NCBI GenBank assembly: GCA_037179385.1
Contig: CM074195.1
Span: 31,266,222-31,330,221 of the forward strand
Direction of reading: 5' to 3'
DNA: 64,000 nt
Source: Holothuria scabra
Taxonomy: Eukaryota > Echinodermata > Holothuroidea > Aspidochirotida > Holothuriidae
In this document: in pieces, positions 1-11,099 of the stretch
Layout of the letters: each line of letters begins with the position of its first letter
How positions within the stretch are numbered: the first letter of the stretch is position 1
The notes under the pieces: model-generated
Seen by the model: only the letters and a program-made list of their open reading frames with translations
Database searches by the model: none
What the model was told of the DNA's origin: nothing
Position numbers and translations under genes: made by a program

Positions 1-65
1 GCAGGATGGGTCCAGATCTTTGTCCTCAAGGGTTGACCAATCAAAATCTTCATGTTTCACAGTAG
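1..65 (-). CDS. USP48: USP48 coding exon 5 (partial, runs off the edge)
   Basis: The acceptor TTTGTTTCAG is followed by an open frame that completes the phase-1 codon as Ala. It continues TVKHEDFDWSTLEDKDL to the window edge with no stop. The segment is acidic and poorly conserved in the family, so the call rests on the splice site, the phase and the position after exon 4. Confidence 0.65.
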
Positions 66-3000
66 CTGAAACAAAGAATATGTCTTCAGTGTTGTCTATT
101 TAAAACAAATATTAGTTAGGCCAAGGAAGGGGAGGGGCAAGCAAAATTGACAAGCTGTTATAAACTCTCACAAAGAAACTTTTTCTTCTTCCAACATTTA
201 TGGAATTTTGCAACATTTATGGTTCAAATTTTCATCCATCTAAAACCATGGTATACCTCTACAGGCAGCTGAATGACATAAGCAATACTCTCAAAAATAA
301 ATTTACAGATTAGCAGCACAAAAAAAATGTAGCCATCAAAACTTTCAGTTTTACATGTCACAAAAAATAGTTCAAGACAGTTTTCTTTCATAACTCTCAA
401 CACACTCACTTACCCCAGGGTTTATCTTTCGGTATCCATTTATACACGGCCTGTCTAATCTTGATGGAATGGTACCAGACCTGATTGCAAAAGTGCAGAA
501 ATAAACATAATTATAGAGAACTGGAAGAGTCAATGTTTTGGGTCTTTCCACAAGAAAAACATTTTTCAATATTTTCATAGAGACAGATTCAGTACTACTC
601 TTTGGGAGAAATATGTTGGCCACTACTACAGAAAGTCTCATTTCTCTCATACCCCCATCCACAAGTCATAAACATCTTGTAAGCATGCAAGGGATCGTCA
701 AGAATAAAATGCAGTGTACATGAATAGAGCCTACCTCTACCACAGTCGAAAAAGGACACCAACGTAATTCACAATTGAGAAAGTGGTAAGAGCATTCAAC
801 CCCTGGAAGCCAGAGGTCTGGGGTTTGACTCATGGCCTGGTTATACAGAAGAATTTAAAAATTGTGATTGGTGCTTAAGAGAAAGGAAAACATGCTGCAA
901 GCTACAACTGGAAAAAAGGATATGGCTAACACCTTAAACTAACTGGTTACAAATCAGGCCTTTGAGTTTAAAATTTTCAAGATGTGCTACAAATCACACT
1001 TACAGTATCTGGAAATTAAGGAATAGAGAGTAGAAGGTGTGCTGTTTTGTTCAACTTTAAAAAATTATGAGAGTTCCCATTTACTTTGTCTAGATGTGCA
1101 AAAAGTCACACTTCTCAATGTTTGTAGGAAGTGATGGTGTGGGATCGCAGTCACACACCTCAAAATTTAGGGTGCCAACCTCGTTCTAAATCTTAATTCA
1201 CAATTGAAGTCATTCAGTCATTCTTTACTCTACTTCATAAAAGTGTAAGAAATAAGCTGTGAGCCTCCAGGTTTTAACCCTATTGCTACCATGCACTTTA
1301 TACCACCCTCTTACTTTTCTGCAAATTATAAGTGCATTCCATTAGAATGAATGGTCATCGTAATTCTTGAATAACTTTTTCGACATAACCTCGATAAGAA
1401 AGTTTCTTCCATAAAAGTTGTTCAGTATGACAAAATCTTTCATATGATGTAACCCTGGCCTGTTTTACCGGGACCAACCCTGGGACCTAACCTCAGGACT
1501 TTCAGTTGCAAACATGTGTCCTCCACCTGGCCTAACGGAACTTACTGTTGGCCATAGAGTAACATCAGGCTCTTGTATCACTGTTCAATTGCTCATCTCC
1601 CAATTCACTCCATTCACTAAAATAGTCACCTCCTCAACATTCCCATGTCAAGGCTTGATTCTTTATCAGAATCAAACTCAAAGTTGAACATATTGGTATT
1701 GGCTTCACGCCATTCCATTTTGATACTTTAAACTTCAACTTGATTTTTTGGCAAAAAACTAAGCGTAAACATATAACATGTGATATTCCACATGATCTAT
1801 TCCTCTGTTTTCTGTAGGACAGAACACAACTTGGAAAAACCCTGTGGTATCAGGTAGTCCCTCGTCGGCGACGACGGTCTGTACATTGAGATTGTGTTTG
1901 CTGCTGATCGGAGACTATTTTAGCAAAAGGGTTTATAGTCTAAATTGAAGGCTACATAAAGAAAATAAAGAATTTGAAGAAACTGCACTCAATGAAAACA
2001 AAAGCCATCTACTGTATCAAGCCATCTCTACTTTTTGAAATCATCATGAAATAAAAGTGGTACATTTATTCAAAAAAACAAAAAAAAACACATCTTACCT
2101 GAAGGAATGTGTTGATATAGCATGTTGCTCCAAGGTTTTTTAAGCCAATACAGCTTCCCTGAGAAGGCAAAGAGATACAACTTGCACTGAAGTTCAGTAC
2201 TCATATTTCATAAAGAGTTACAATCGGTCTTATAAGGTCAATCTTCCATGCAATTGACCCACTAAAATCAAACAATATCAACCTTCATGGTTGCAACTTG
2301 CAACTAGAAACTGAGATTTGAGTGTGGAACACAAATCTCACTATAGACTATCTCTGCCTACAGTAGCACCACAATCAATTGGTTTGGAAAGTTCATAATG
2401 ATGAGAGGCTATATATACAAATTTTCTAAAAGCATGCTTTTAAGATCGCAGGAAAAGGCATTTTAAATCTTGCATGTTTTTTAAGTTCACCATCAAAAAA
2501 GAAACACTGTACTTTGTTCAGGGTAAATTTCTTGGGCACTAATTAAGTTAGAAATTGTTGGAAACGACATGGAGGTAAGTTCCCAGCTAATGTATGGCAG
2601 TAGCTAAAGAATATTTAAGGTCATATGGGTCTCATTTTAGCATGAGCTGGGGTCAGTGTGGGCCATTTCCATACCTTGCCCATCCTTGCAGGGTAGTCAA
2701 AAGTAGCACCTACTACTTAGGCATTTGATGTCGCCTAAACTTCACTTGATCACACACTGTCTACTTGATTGCACATTGGGCAGATTTCCAGATGAAGTCC
2801 CCTTGGACTAAATACTGTGCTGCCTTCTACTCAGAAAAATGTTGAATACTCTGACATTGTAGCTACAACCCTGTCAATATTAATTAATTTAATGACATGG
2901 GACACAAAAGCTAGTTTTGCACTGTACTTGATAGCATTTCTTGTCTCTCACATACTGTACTTTAACCCTATAAAATAAAGTGAAATTACTCTCTTTCTGT

Positions 3001-6000
3001 CTGTATCTAATTTTGAATTTGATGCAAATTGAAGAGAAGATACCATATGGGGAATTTTGCTCTCCCCCTTCCATCCTTCCCCTGCTAAAAATGCAGTTTG
3101 TAGTAATCAGTACCTGTCTTTCGTGACACTGACACAGTGAGTCCCTAAAGATAAAAATAAAGTGTAACAAACTTACTTGAACTGTAGATCCCTATATTGC
3201 AAACTGATTTGTGATAGAAGGTACTGTACACATAAAATTCAAACAGGTCAGCAATATGACTGAAATACCTGTTCAGTTAGAGATATTTACAGTACATGAG
3301 GCTGTCACATGACAAAACCTAATATCACATCGGTAGCATTTATTACATGTTCATATTCATAATTATTTGACACAAAGAACTTACATGCAACTTGTACTTA
3401 AACTGAATTTTGCCATTTTATCAACTTCAAACTCAAACTGGATTTGGATTTAAGCTCAGATAAAGTTCACCACAACTTACACCAGTCTAGATGAAATTAG
3501 GGCCATATACCATAAGGTTTAAGCAGAATACTGGTATTCTCAGAATACAGGTAATGGTAGCACAGGCAATTATAACCATTGTGTGTTATTACTACCACTA
3601 CTAACTTTAATCCCCATAGACCTGTGTGCATTGATGACACAATCATGTCATCCTTGGGGGCAAATCAATGGAACACATGGCCGCACGTATGAGAATTTGT
3701 CCTTCACATGCAGCAGACATTGCACATATTCAACTTAACGAATCAGGTGTCTGCATTTGTCTGCATGGGTTTGTTTTGCCCCCAAAGAATGGTGTACTTT
3801 CCCCTCTGTGACATCATATGCACAAGTTCTATTGAAAATATGTTAGGATGTGTGATGATTACACCATTTTACACTTACATTAATACTCACAACAAATCTG
3901 GTATGAAAATACAGTTATATCCCTTCTTTCTCCGGCAGTCGGCCGACACAATATGTACTGTTCAACAGTGCATGCACAGACCAGTAGGCAAATTTTTTTT
4001 ATTGCCGGGAAAATAGACAATCCATAATTTAAAGGATCTTTCCCTACTACTGTATGACTTCTTCCCAAGTTCTAAAATCTCCCTGTGACTGTTTATGTCC
4101 CACTTTTGAATATCATACACTGGTCACAACTTCCACATCAACTTCCCAATTTTGTAGTCAACAGCGGGTCTGTACGGTCAACCTTTTGCTGTGCATTCTT
4201 ACATGAATGGGTATGGGTTGATTGCTCTCTATGTCACAAGGTAGTCTTTGCTGGGAAGTCCTCTTTGTACATAAACGCACACAGTCCTACAGTTTGTACA
4301 ACAAAACATTCACGACAGTGACACTCCTTTCGGTACAAAATTGATGTATGAATGCCTAAAAAGCATGCATAATAGACATCCCACAGTACATTACATTGTA
4401 CTTGAATTGCTCTATAATGTGGTGTGTGTTAGCCAATGTTCCTTTTCCCAAAATAGTAAAACCAGCATTTGGAATGCTGTGTACACTGTATACACCAACG
4501 CATGAACATGTTTCTGGGCAGGAATAGACATGTTCAAGTTTGCAAGCAAAAGTTAACATTTTACATAGTTTAGGTAAAGGTTGTGTTAAAAACAATGGAA
4601 TCAATCGAATTACAAATGGATGCCCCTTAAATTGAAGATGATGAAATGGATCTGCAGGGAACCTTCAAGGGAATTTGAAAGCAATTTGCTTCCTGCATGA
4701 AACAAAAACCTCCAGTCTGGATATACTGTAGTATGGTTACTGTTAAAGTTAAGATGTAGGATGTGCACATAAAAAATTGTGGAAAAAAGTCAAATCAAAG
4801 GTGTCTTCACAGTGAAAAATATAATCATACACCAGTTGCATTTATGTACAGGATTGCACAGCTGCTGTGCACTGTTTAGGCTATTTCCCACCCGATTTTC
4901 AATGAGAATTGATAACTGGTACTGTCCACAGTACTAATTATCAGTTCTGTGTACTTTGAAGTACCAGTACCAATATTTCCTGGCACTGCCCGACGCTACT
5001 GTACCTAATCTGTGACTGCTACTTTGGTATTACACATAGGCAGTGTTGTAACAAGTCACGACTCAAGTCACTTCCTCTCAAAATGATAGTGACTTGATAC
5101 AATTCAGGAGTAATTTCCCCATTGAAATAGTACAGTAACTCGAGTCAATGACTCGACTCGAGTCACTGAAAAGTTTGAAAACTGGTGACTCGAGTCACTA
5201 ATCTAGTGACTCGATTACAACACTGCACATAGGTCATAATAAAAAGCGATTCAAGTATGACATCACAGTGAAAAGATTAAATGGCTCACCTTCTCTCGTA
5301 TTTCTTCTTGAGGATCATCAATGCCATACCACTCATCCTCCTTGAATCCTTCTAACCAGCTGCTCTCTCCCAACCTCACCAAACAATTAGGATTATTGTT
5401 GCAGTTACGTCTGAAAGTTTGATAAAAAGAAAATCAGTCAAGAAATTTGCTCCAGGTAAATGCTACTTTGTAAATATTTGCACCTTGAAAAGATTCAAGA
5501 AAGTTTTATGTTTAGATATACTTTCATCAAATCAAGGATTATATACAGTATGTTGCAAAAAGTACTGCACACCCTCCCTAGACAGGTGTCACCACAGCTT
5601 TCACAGTTGCAGTACAATGACACTCACTCAAACATACAGGGTAAGACTACAAACACACTGTACTTGATTTTGCTTTCCTGCAAAGTCTGAAGGAGTCATT
5701 CCCTCTTCCATCGAAATCTTGCTTAGTTAAGATAAAGTGAGTGCTGTACAGTATGTCTCTACACTGCAGTTCTACTGTATCAATATGACACAACTGGTTT
5801 CTCCACCAGTGAACCACTGAAATTCAACATTTTCATCCTTCTATGTACTACTAGAGGAGTAAATCCCCTGTACAGTCAACTCCTTTTGGACTCAAGTTTT
5901 CTGTCTGCTCTATGGTCAGGGAGGGGGGGGGGGGGGTTTCAATATTGAAAGGTGTCCTGATTAAAGGATTAGGAAAGGGTCTGCAATTTGAAAGGGTTGT

Positions 6001-6855
6001 TAAGAGGTTAGAGGCTGAAACTATGAGAAGAGGGTGAGGTAATCATATTAAAGAACTACCATAGATATCACTTTTATAGTCAGGTGTTAAATCTAATAAC
6101 AGATGACTAAACAGGAAGTTAGATGTTTTAGGCATTTACTCATCATCAGGACTGAACAAGGATTAGTTGAATGCTGTACTAAAAAGCAATCTTCATGCGG
6201 AGGGTTGATGAGCCCTACCATTAAGGATAATCTAAATAAGAGTGCAAATCCCACAGTTTGAAAGTGGGTATTAAGAAACCATGAAGGAGCTTGCTACTGT
6301 ACCTGTAGCTAGCCTCATCTTTGTTCACAATATTGCTCCTTCTGACACAAATGGAATCTGCATGTTTTGATAACCTTGAAAATTTTTACCTAAGAAAATG
6401 CAAAGAAACTTTTACTCACAGATGAATGAAGATATAAGGTCATCATGTCTTTGCATTTAAACTCACCTGTTTAAATACTTTCCTCTGACAATATGAGAGT
6501 GCATTTCTCCAGCTATGGAAGCAGGCATTAAGAGAACATACAGTATGAAGGAGCTTGCTAGCCAGACTCAAAGCAGTTGTTAGCGTAAATCAAATGGCCT
6601 GCATTTTTACTGTACGGCCAAAGTTTTGCTTAATATCTATTAATGAAGATTTTCCTCAGAAGTACAGTAGTCCTTGAAAATTTACGATTATGTCATATTT
6701 GTGTTCAAATCTCACCTGTGTTTATATTTTTCTCTGACACATGAGGGTTTCTGAAGGCCATAAGCTGTACAAATGTTGTTGATAGTGATATTTTCTGGGG
6801 GAACAGTGTAAACCCATTGCCAGGAATCACGATCCCACCTTTGCTTGGCTGCCAT
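1..6855 (-). CDS. USP48: USP48 deubiquitinase, first five coding exons (3' part outside window)
   Basis: Coding exons read on the minus strand: 6855-6716, 5410-5290, 2158-2099, 480-414 and 65-1 (continuing past the edge). Each internal boundary has GT and AG splice dinucleotides, and the phases join without a stop. The product is the N terminus of ubiquitin carboxyl-terminal hydrolase 48, a cysteine protease of the USP (C19) family that removes ubiquitin from substrates, including in the nucleus. The decisive matches to the vertebrate protein, by memory of the family, are the block RRNCNNNPNCLVRLGE and the catalytic Cys box NLGATCYINTFLQ followed by VWYHSIKIRQAVY. The first 151 codons are present. 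The His box, the DUSP repeats and the C-terminal ubiquitin-like domain lie off the window. Introns are about 1.3, 3.1, 1.6 and 0.35 kb, and some carry mobile elements. Confidence 0.92.
66..413. other. USP48 intron 4
   Basis: AT-rich intron sequence; nothing recognised inside. Confidence 0.6.
414..480 (-). CDS. USP48: USP48 coding exon 4
   Basis: The acceptor TTGCAATCAG precedes 480 and the donor G|GTAAGTG follows 414. It encodes VWYHSIKIRQAVYKWIPK then DKPW, aligning with the helix after the Cys box in USP48. It has 22 codons plus one base, so it ends in phase 1. Confidence 0.88.
481..2098. other. USP48 intron 3
   Basis: Noncoding. It carries a worn SINE copy at about 768-965; nothing else was recognised. 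Confidence 0.7.
768..965 (+). repeat. Old copy of the tRNA-derived SINE
   Basis: GTGGTAAGAGC and GGTTTGACTC occupy the tRNA A- and B-box places. Further on, GATTGGTGCTTAAG, GGAAAACA and CTACAACTGGAAAAAAGG match the body of the better-preserved copies at 54749 and 56538. It is strongly diverged and no target duplication was identified. Confidence 0.55.
2099..2158 (-). CDS. USP48: USP48 coding exon 3, catalytic cysteine box
   Basis: A 60-base, phase-0 micro-exon with TTCTCAG acceptor and CAG|GTAAG donor. It encodes 20 residues (88-107), including GLKNLGATCYINTFLQ. This is the Cys box of USP proteases; Cys100 is the predicted nucleophile. Its short length keeps it below usual ORF cutoffs. Confidence 0.95.
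2159..5289. other. USP48 intron 2
   Basis: Noncoding. It contains the hAT-type MITE at 5041-5225. At 3773-3825 it has a block shared with 54571-54625 (inverted) and more weakly with 8736-8788. Short ORFs here resemble no family. Confidence 0.7.
5033..5233. mobile_element. 185-bp hAT-type MITE in USP48 intron 2
   Basis: The element spans 5041-5225. It starts CAGTGTTGTAA and ends TTACAACACTG, and is flanked by a perfect 8-bp duplication CACATAGG (5033-5040 and 5226-5233). Eight-base duplications and CAGTG termini are hallmarks of hAT transposons. The interior is filled with GTGACTTGA and GACTCGAGTC motifs that can fold back. It has no coding capacity. Confidence 0.88.
5290..5410 (-). CDS. USP48: USP48 coding exon 2
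   Basis: The acceptor TTTCAG precedes 5410 and the donor AAG|GTGAGC follows 5290. It encodes residues 47-87 and contains RNCNNNPNCLVRLGESSWLE and GIDDP, the conserved segment just before the USP catalytic domain. It ends in phase 0. Confidence 0.93.
5411..6715. other. USP48 intron 1
   Basis: Noncoding, with a G run at about 5920-5937. No element with clear ends was recognised. Confidence 0.6.
6716..6855 (-). CDS. USP48: USP48 coding exon 1, start codon
   Basis: The ATG lies at 6855-6853 and opens MAAKQRWDRDSWQWVY, comparable in layout to the short N-terminal helix of vertebrate USP48. The exon holds 46 codons plus two bases and ends at a CAG|GTGAG donor (phase 2). The split codon completes as Arg with the first base of exon 2. 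No earlier in-frame ATG with similarity was seen. A separate 5' untranslated exon upstream cannot be excluded. Confidence 0.88.
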
Positions 6856-7726
6856 TCTAAAAATGAAGGATATATTTTCCATATTAAAAAAAAATAAATG
6901 AACATTTTATACAGTTCTTGAATGACTGAAATTAAATGCTCTTCAGGCTACAAAGAAACAAAACAAAACTCATTACTTTATTTAATCTCATACAGTACTG
7001 TATCTCCTTATACACAAAATATCTTGACATTTTCCTATGGTACCCATCGTAGGGTTGTTTCAATAACATTAAGTCTTATGGCCCAGTTTCTAACCAATTG
7101 GTATAAATTGAACTGGACTTGGCAATATTTGTAGTGTCCATGACGTCATGGACAGAACCTTAGGCACGCTTCTCATTTTCGAGGGGCAGTTCTTTCATTC
7201 AATATTTCTTGATTCTCAGTGAGTTGTTTGCTCTTCAGCTGAGTTCATTATGTAGAGTGAGTCATGTAGACGGGAACGAGACTTCATGGTCACTTTTGGT
7301 TATGATATGGCCCAAAATGAGCGAGTTTTATATAGGCAGTTATGTATTTTACTGTTTTGTAAATGAATACTTGAGTAAGTCAAATTTGTATACAGTATGC
7401 TTGCTCATCACACAACGGCCGCATTCCCGCATTGTACCTGTAGTATATCGCGCACAGTGTCGCTAAACGCGAGCAAGCTAAAGAGCATTGTAGTATTGTG
7501 ACACAGTGACAGTGCACACACACTGTGGTATCTCGAAAGTGCTTGTAGTTCGGAGAACAACCTTGACATCCATGTTCGCATCTAGGCCTAGGTTTAATCA
7601 TTAATCTTAGCATTTGATGTTAAATTTCTTCAGTGTTATATTTTTCTCTTGGAAGCAGTTACGTAAGGCTTGACTTAGGCTTGCCAAATGCAAGGTGTAT
7701 CTTGAGAAGTAATAAGAACTTATCCT
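6856..7726 (-). promoter_or_regulatory. USP48 5' flank, likely promoter and 5'UTR
   Basis: This lies immediately upstream of the USP48 ATG on the minus strand and contains no element or other gene. It includes the CRE-containing palindrome at 7135-7154. The transcription start cannot be located from sequence alone. Confidence 0.4.
7135..7154. promoter_or_regulatory. Perfect 20-bp palindrome with CRE core
   Basis: TGTCCATGACGTCATGGACA is self-complementary over all 20 bases and contains TGACGTCA, the consensus CREB/ATF site, about 280 bases before the USP48 start codon. Function is inferred from motif and position only. Confidence 0.5.
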
Positions 7727-7845
7727 TTATGCACGAAACCATAGCAGGCAGTCATCTCGCTATAACAACACGTACGGTAGCGACAATCTACTCAAAGGAC
7801 GTTAGTGCAGTCTGTTCTCTCAATGTGTATTAGAAGTCTGAGTTA
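7727..7845. repeat. Fragment of the ~390-bp hAT MITE family
   Basis: GCACGAAACCATAGCAG, then AGTCATCTCGCTA and GTAGCGACAATCTA, match the right half of the copies at 26460-26849 and 49437-49824. The fragment is worn and 5' truncated. Confidence 0.6.
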
Positions 7846-7854
7846 CACTTAGCT

Positions 7855-9498
7855 TTTGTTGGTAGTGTTCGACCGATTATGCTATAATCGGTAATACCCG
7901 ATTACCGATTAATTAATTTAACAATCGGCCCGATGCCGATTACCGATCACCGATTATTAGAATGAGGGAAGTCACATGTTTGTCACTTTAGTACGTGCCC
8001 CTTGCTTCGTGCATATCGTATAACCATAACCAGTTCAGGATGTAAAATTTTGGGAATAATTCTGTTCGTTTAACGAACGGGACATCATTTTTGTAGGCGA
8101 AATATTTTCACTTCAAAAGTGGAGATATCAACCCTTAATTCTGTACAATTGTTTGCAGTCGATGTCACATGCCCCTTGATAATTTAGTTCAAAGGCCAAC
8201 ATCATGCTCTGTCTAGTTTTCATCCCCCAATCATGTCGGAACATTGCTTTCCTTTACTTTACTGGGTTGTAGTTGCGTTAATGTACTGTAGCTACTCTCC
8301 CGCTTTAACGAACCCCATGTAAAGCAATCATCATAATCTTAGCAGTTTTGGGCACCTGCATAACGTATCTTATGGTTCCTTTCCGATATAAATATCCCCG
8401 TATATTTTTAGCAGTTCTCGTCCAAAACTTCCGTCTTGTTTAAAAAGAATCTGTAACTGAAATGCACGTAAGTCCGATCCCCGGAAAATCCACGTACGCA
8501 GAGATTTGTTATGCCGTCTCTAGGTGAATCTAGCACGGGGCTCGCCCGGCTTCGCTAGCCGGCATTACAAGCGCGATGGTAGTAACACAAACTCAATGGG
8601 AAAATTTGTCTCGAGAGCGAGTATTTTCACACACTAAATCACATAGGCGAAGGCGCGTGTTTTGATTGGCTGCCTAGAACCAACGCAATTGTACCAATCA
8701 CGAAGCAGGGGCCAATTTGAATTTTGCAATGGATCTTTTGCATATGATGTCACCGAGCAAAATATGATGCTTTGTTTGGCGGTAAAAACGGACACGCACG
8801 CAAGTCTAGTGCATGCGTGGGCCAAGAAGTTTGCTGCAAGAGACCACGTGCATTCCTGTTTTTGCTTGCAATGTCGTCGTATGACAACATTGCTGAAGTC
8901 CTACCGTAAATAACATTACGGAAGGAATGCCGGGAATGACTTAATTTATGCAAGGTAAGTAACCGGCCGTAAATAACCACCGAACTTCACAAGATTCTAA
9001 GTGGTACGTGTACAAAACGTGCACAGATATGTATGCAAAGCTTGGGGATTTGAAAAAACGGCGAAACACTGCAGCTAGATAGTCTGTACTATGTGTTTTG
9101 TGCAGAACAGTTTGTACAGCAACTTGCGCAGCGCTTTCTGCGAGACGGCAAGAGTACACCTTGAATGCACTTCTAAATCGAATTCCAAGTAATACTACCG
9201 GGTTATAGCGGAAAACATCAAACGATCATTCCCATGGCAGGGGTAAAATGTATACGTTTGTGATTATCAATGCATCCCATTTTGGCGGGAAGTTAAAGGA
9301 TAGAGTATTTAGGGGAATTTTAACGAAATTAGGAGCAAGTTTCAAGTAAATTTAGCCCCTTTTTCCAGTTTGCAAATAATCGGTGGTAGTGATCGGTTGG
9401 ATGGCAGAATTTTACCGATGCCGATTATTTACCGATAACGCAATAATCGGCCCGATGCCGATTACCTAACAGATGATCGGTCGAACACTATTTGTTGG
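7855..9498. mobile_element. 1.6-kb non-autonomous hAT-type transposon
   Basis: The element spans 7863-9490 with inverted termini TAGTGTTCGACCGAT. It is flanked by a perfect 8-bp duplication TTTGTTGG (7855-7862 and 9491-9498), diagnostic of the hAT superfamily. Both subterminal regions are packed with repeats of CGATGCCGATTACCGAT and CGATTATTG type, in opposite orientations at the two ends. The interior has only short open frames with no transposase resemblance, so the element appears to need transposase from elsewhere. Confidence 0.9.
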
Positions 9499-9966
9499 GT
9501 CTAGCATTGGCAGTCGGTGACAATACATTATCACCCACGTAGCCTACGTATGGTTTTGTATGAGAATTTGGACTTTGTCAGTGTCTAAAATCAACAGATT
9601 TTGCAAGAAAGTTGTTACATTTGGGAAATAATGTAGTACGTTTAGCTCAATATTACCAAACGAATCGAAAGATATGATATTGATTCCCATTCAAGTCCAA
9701 ATTAAAGTTTGTTTAAAATATTGCAGGACTCGAAGTGATTGTCGTCAAATCAAGCAAAAAGTAAAAGCTTCTCGGCGGCCGTGCTATCTTTTGGTTCAAA
9801 CGGTGGCGACCAATTTTCCCATGATCCTCTGTACATGTATATAGGAACTCAGTGGGAATAACATACGCCCAAAGACCCACGGCTGTTTGTATAGCTTATC
9901 ATTCTCAGAATGATGGTCATTCTCAGAATTAGCATAGGGGTCTATACTTTTCTTTTTGTCTGCACC
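9491..9966. other. Unassigned intergenic sequence
   Basis: After the hAT duplication nothing is recognised before the next element. Confidence 0.5.
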
Positions 9967-10280
9967 TAGGGTTACCATAGGCCTAATTTTCTCGCAAGGA
10001 GGACATGCATCGCCACCCTGGTGAAGAGGTCTAACTTAGGAGTGGTGGGGTGGGGAGTTTGGAAACTTTGTTGGTTTTCCGCAATGGTGTCTAGATGCAA
10101 AAGATGGTGCCATAAGTTGTTGCAGCTCTTAGGCCTACTAGAGTTTCCTCTAACTTGATTGAATCAAAATTAGGGAAAACCTGTCAGACACTCATGGTGG
10201 CGGTAATTTTACAAAACCGCTCGCACACCACTACGAAACAATTAAAACGTCCCGGTAAAACCGAACATCTGGTAACCCTA
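9967..10280. mobile_element. Candidate 314-bp MITE with TAGGGTTACCA termini
   Basis: The left end TAGGGTTACCA is mirrored by TGGTAACCCTA at the right end. The interior is noncoding. No convincing target duplication was seen, so the superfamily is open. Confidence 0.55.
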
Positions 10281-10660
10281 CCTGCAGTGCCACTGTGAGC
10301 ACTGTAGGCATACTGTACTTTGCGACTTCCGGTTGATCACTGCCATTACATCGGCATTGCATGAATAGCCTAAAGGTCTAGGTGGTGATTCTTCAATAGC
10401 CTGATAAGCATTAGCCTATGAGAAATAGTGCAATCGTGCATCATTCATGTGCATCACGAGATTCCGAGTTGAAAGGTAACAAACGGTTGATACCTACGAC
10501 AAGCAACCAACACAGTACTGCACTGATTATTTTCAGGTATATCACATCGGCCCATAAACGTAAAAGGACGATATTCCAAGCTTCAGTACGTACCCGGTTA
10601 CATTGGCACATTAGGCTAACAATCATGGACAGTAAGTGATTACGATTTTCGTAACCACAT
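10281..10660. other. Unassigned intergenic sequence
   Basis: No gene or repeat recognised. Confidence 0.5.
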
Positions 10661-10663
10661 TTC

Positions 10664-10815
10664 TAGTTCCAGTTGTGCCTTACTGGCTTGTTTTCCCTGA
10701 CCTATTGCTTATAATAGCACCAAGCACATGGGAATAGGTTCCATGTAGTCTTCAGTTGCAGTTCAGTATGACATGGCTGGGACTCAAACTCACAACCTCC
10801 CAACTAGGCCTTTAT
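10664..10815 (-). repeat. Old SINE copy
   Basis: CCAGTTGTGCCTTACTGG, TTGTTTTCCCTGACC and TAGGTTCCATGTAG match the reverse of the SINE body, followed by a degenerate B box (GGGACTCAAACTC). Confidence 0.6.
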
Positions 10816-11099
10816 GGGCTCCTGAACATAAATGTTCCCCAAATTTGCTTGAGTTTCCAGCATTTTCTCAATTATTAATTCATTTCACTTCAACCATGAT
10901 TTTTAACTTTTTAGGATTATGTGCATTTTTTGATTTTTTTCTCATAAAATAATCATACCAAACAAAAACTGGTTAACCAGAATGCAAAAATGCATTGAGG
11001 TTTCGATGATACATAAATGTTCCGTTTCAAAGAGTGCCATCATGCACCATTATGTTCTCATTCAAATGTTATACTAGCATGTTCAAAATATAATTTTGT

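Noticed and set aside
3708..4321. Short ORFs of 78-102 residues in USP48 intron 2
   Set aside because: No domain, no partner exons and antisense to the host gene; codon use looks random.
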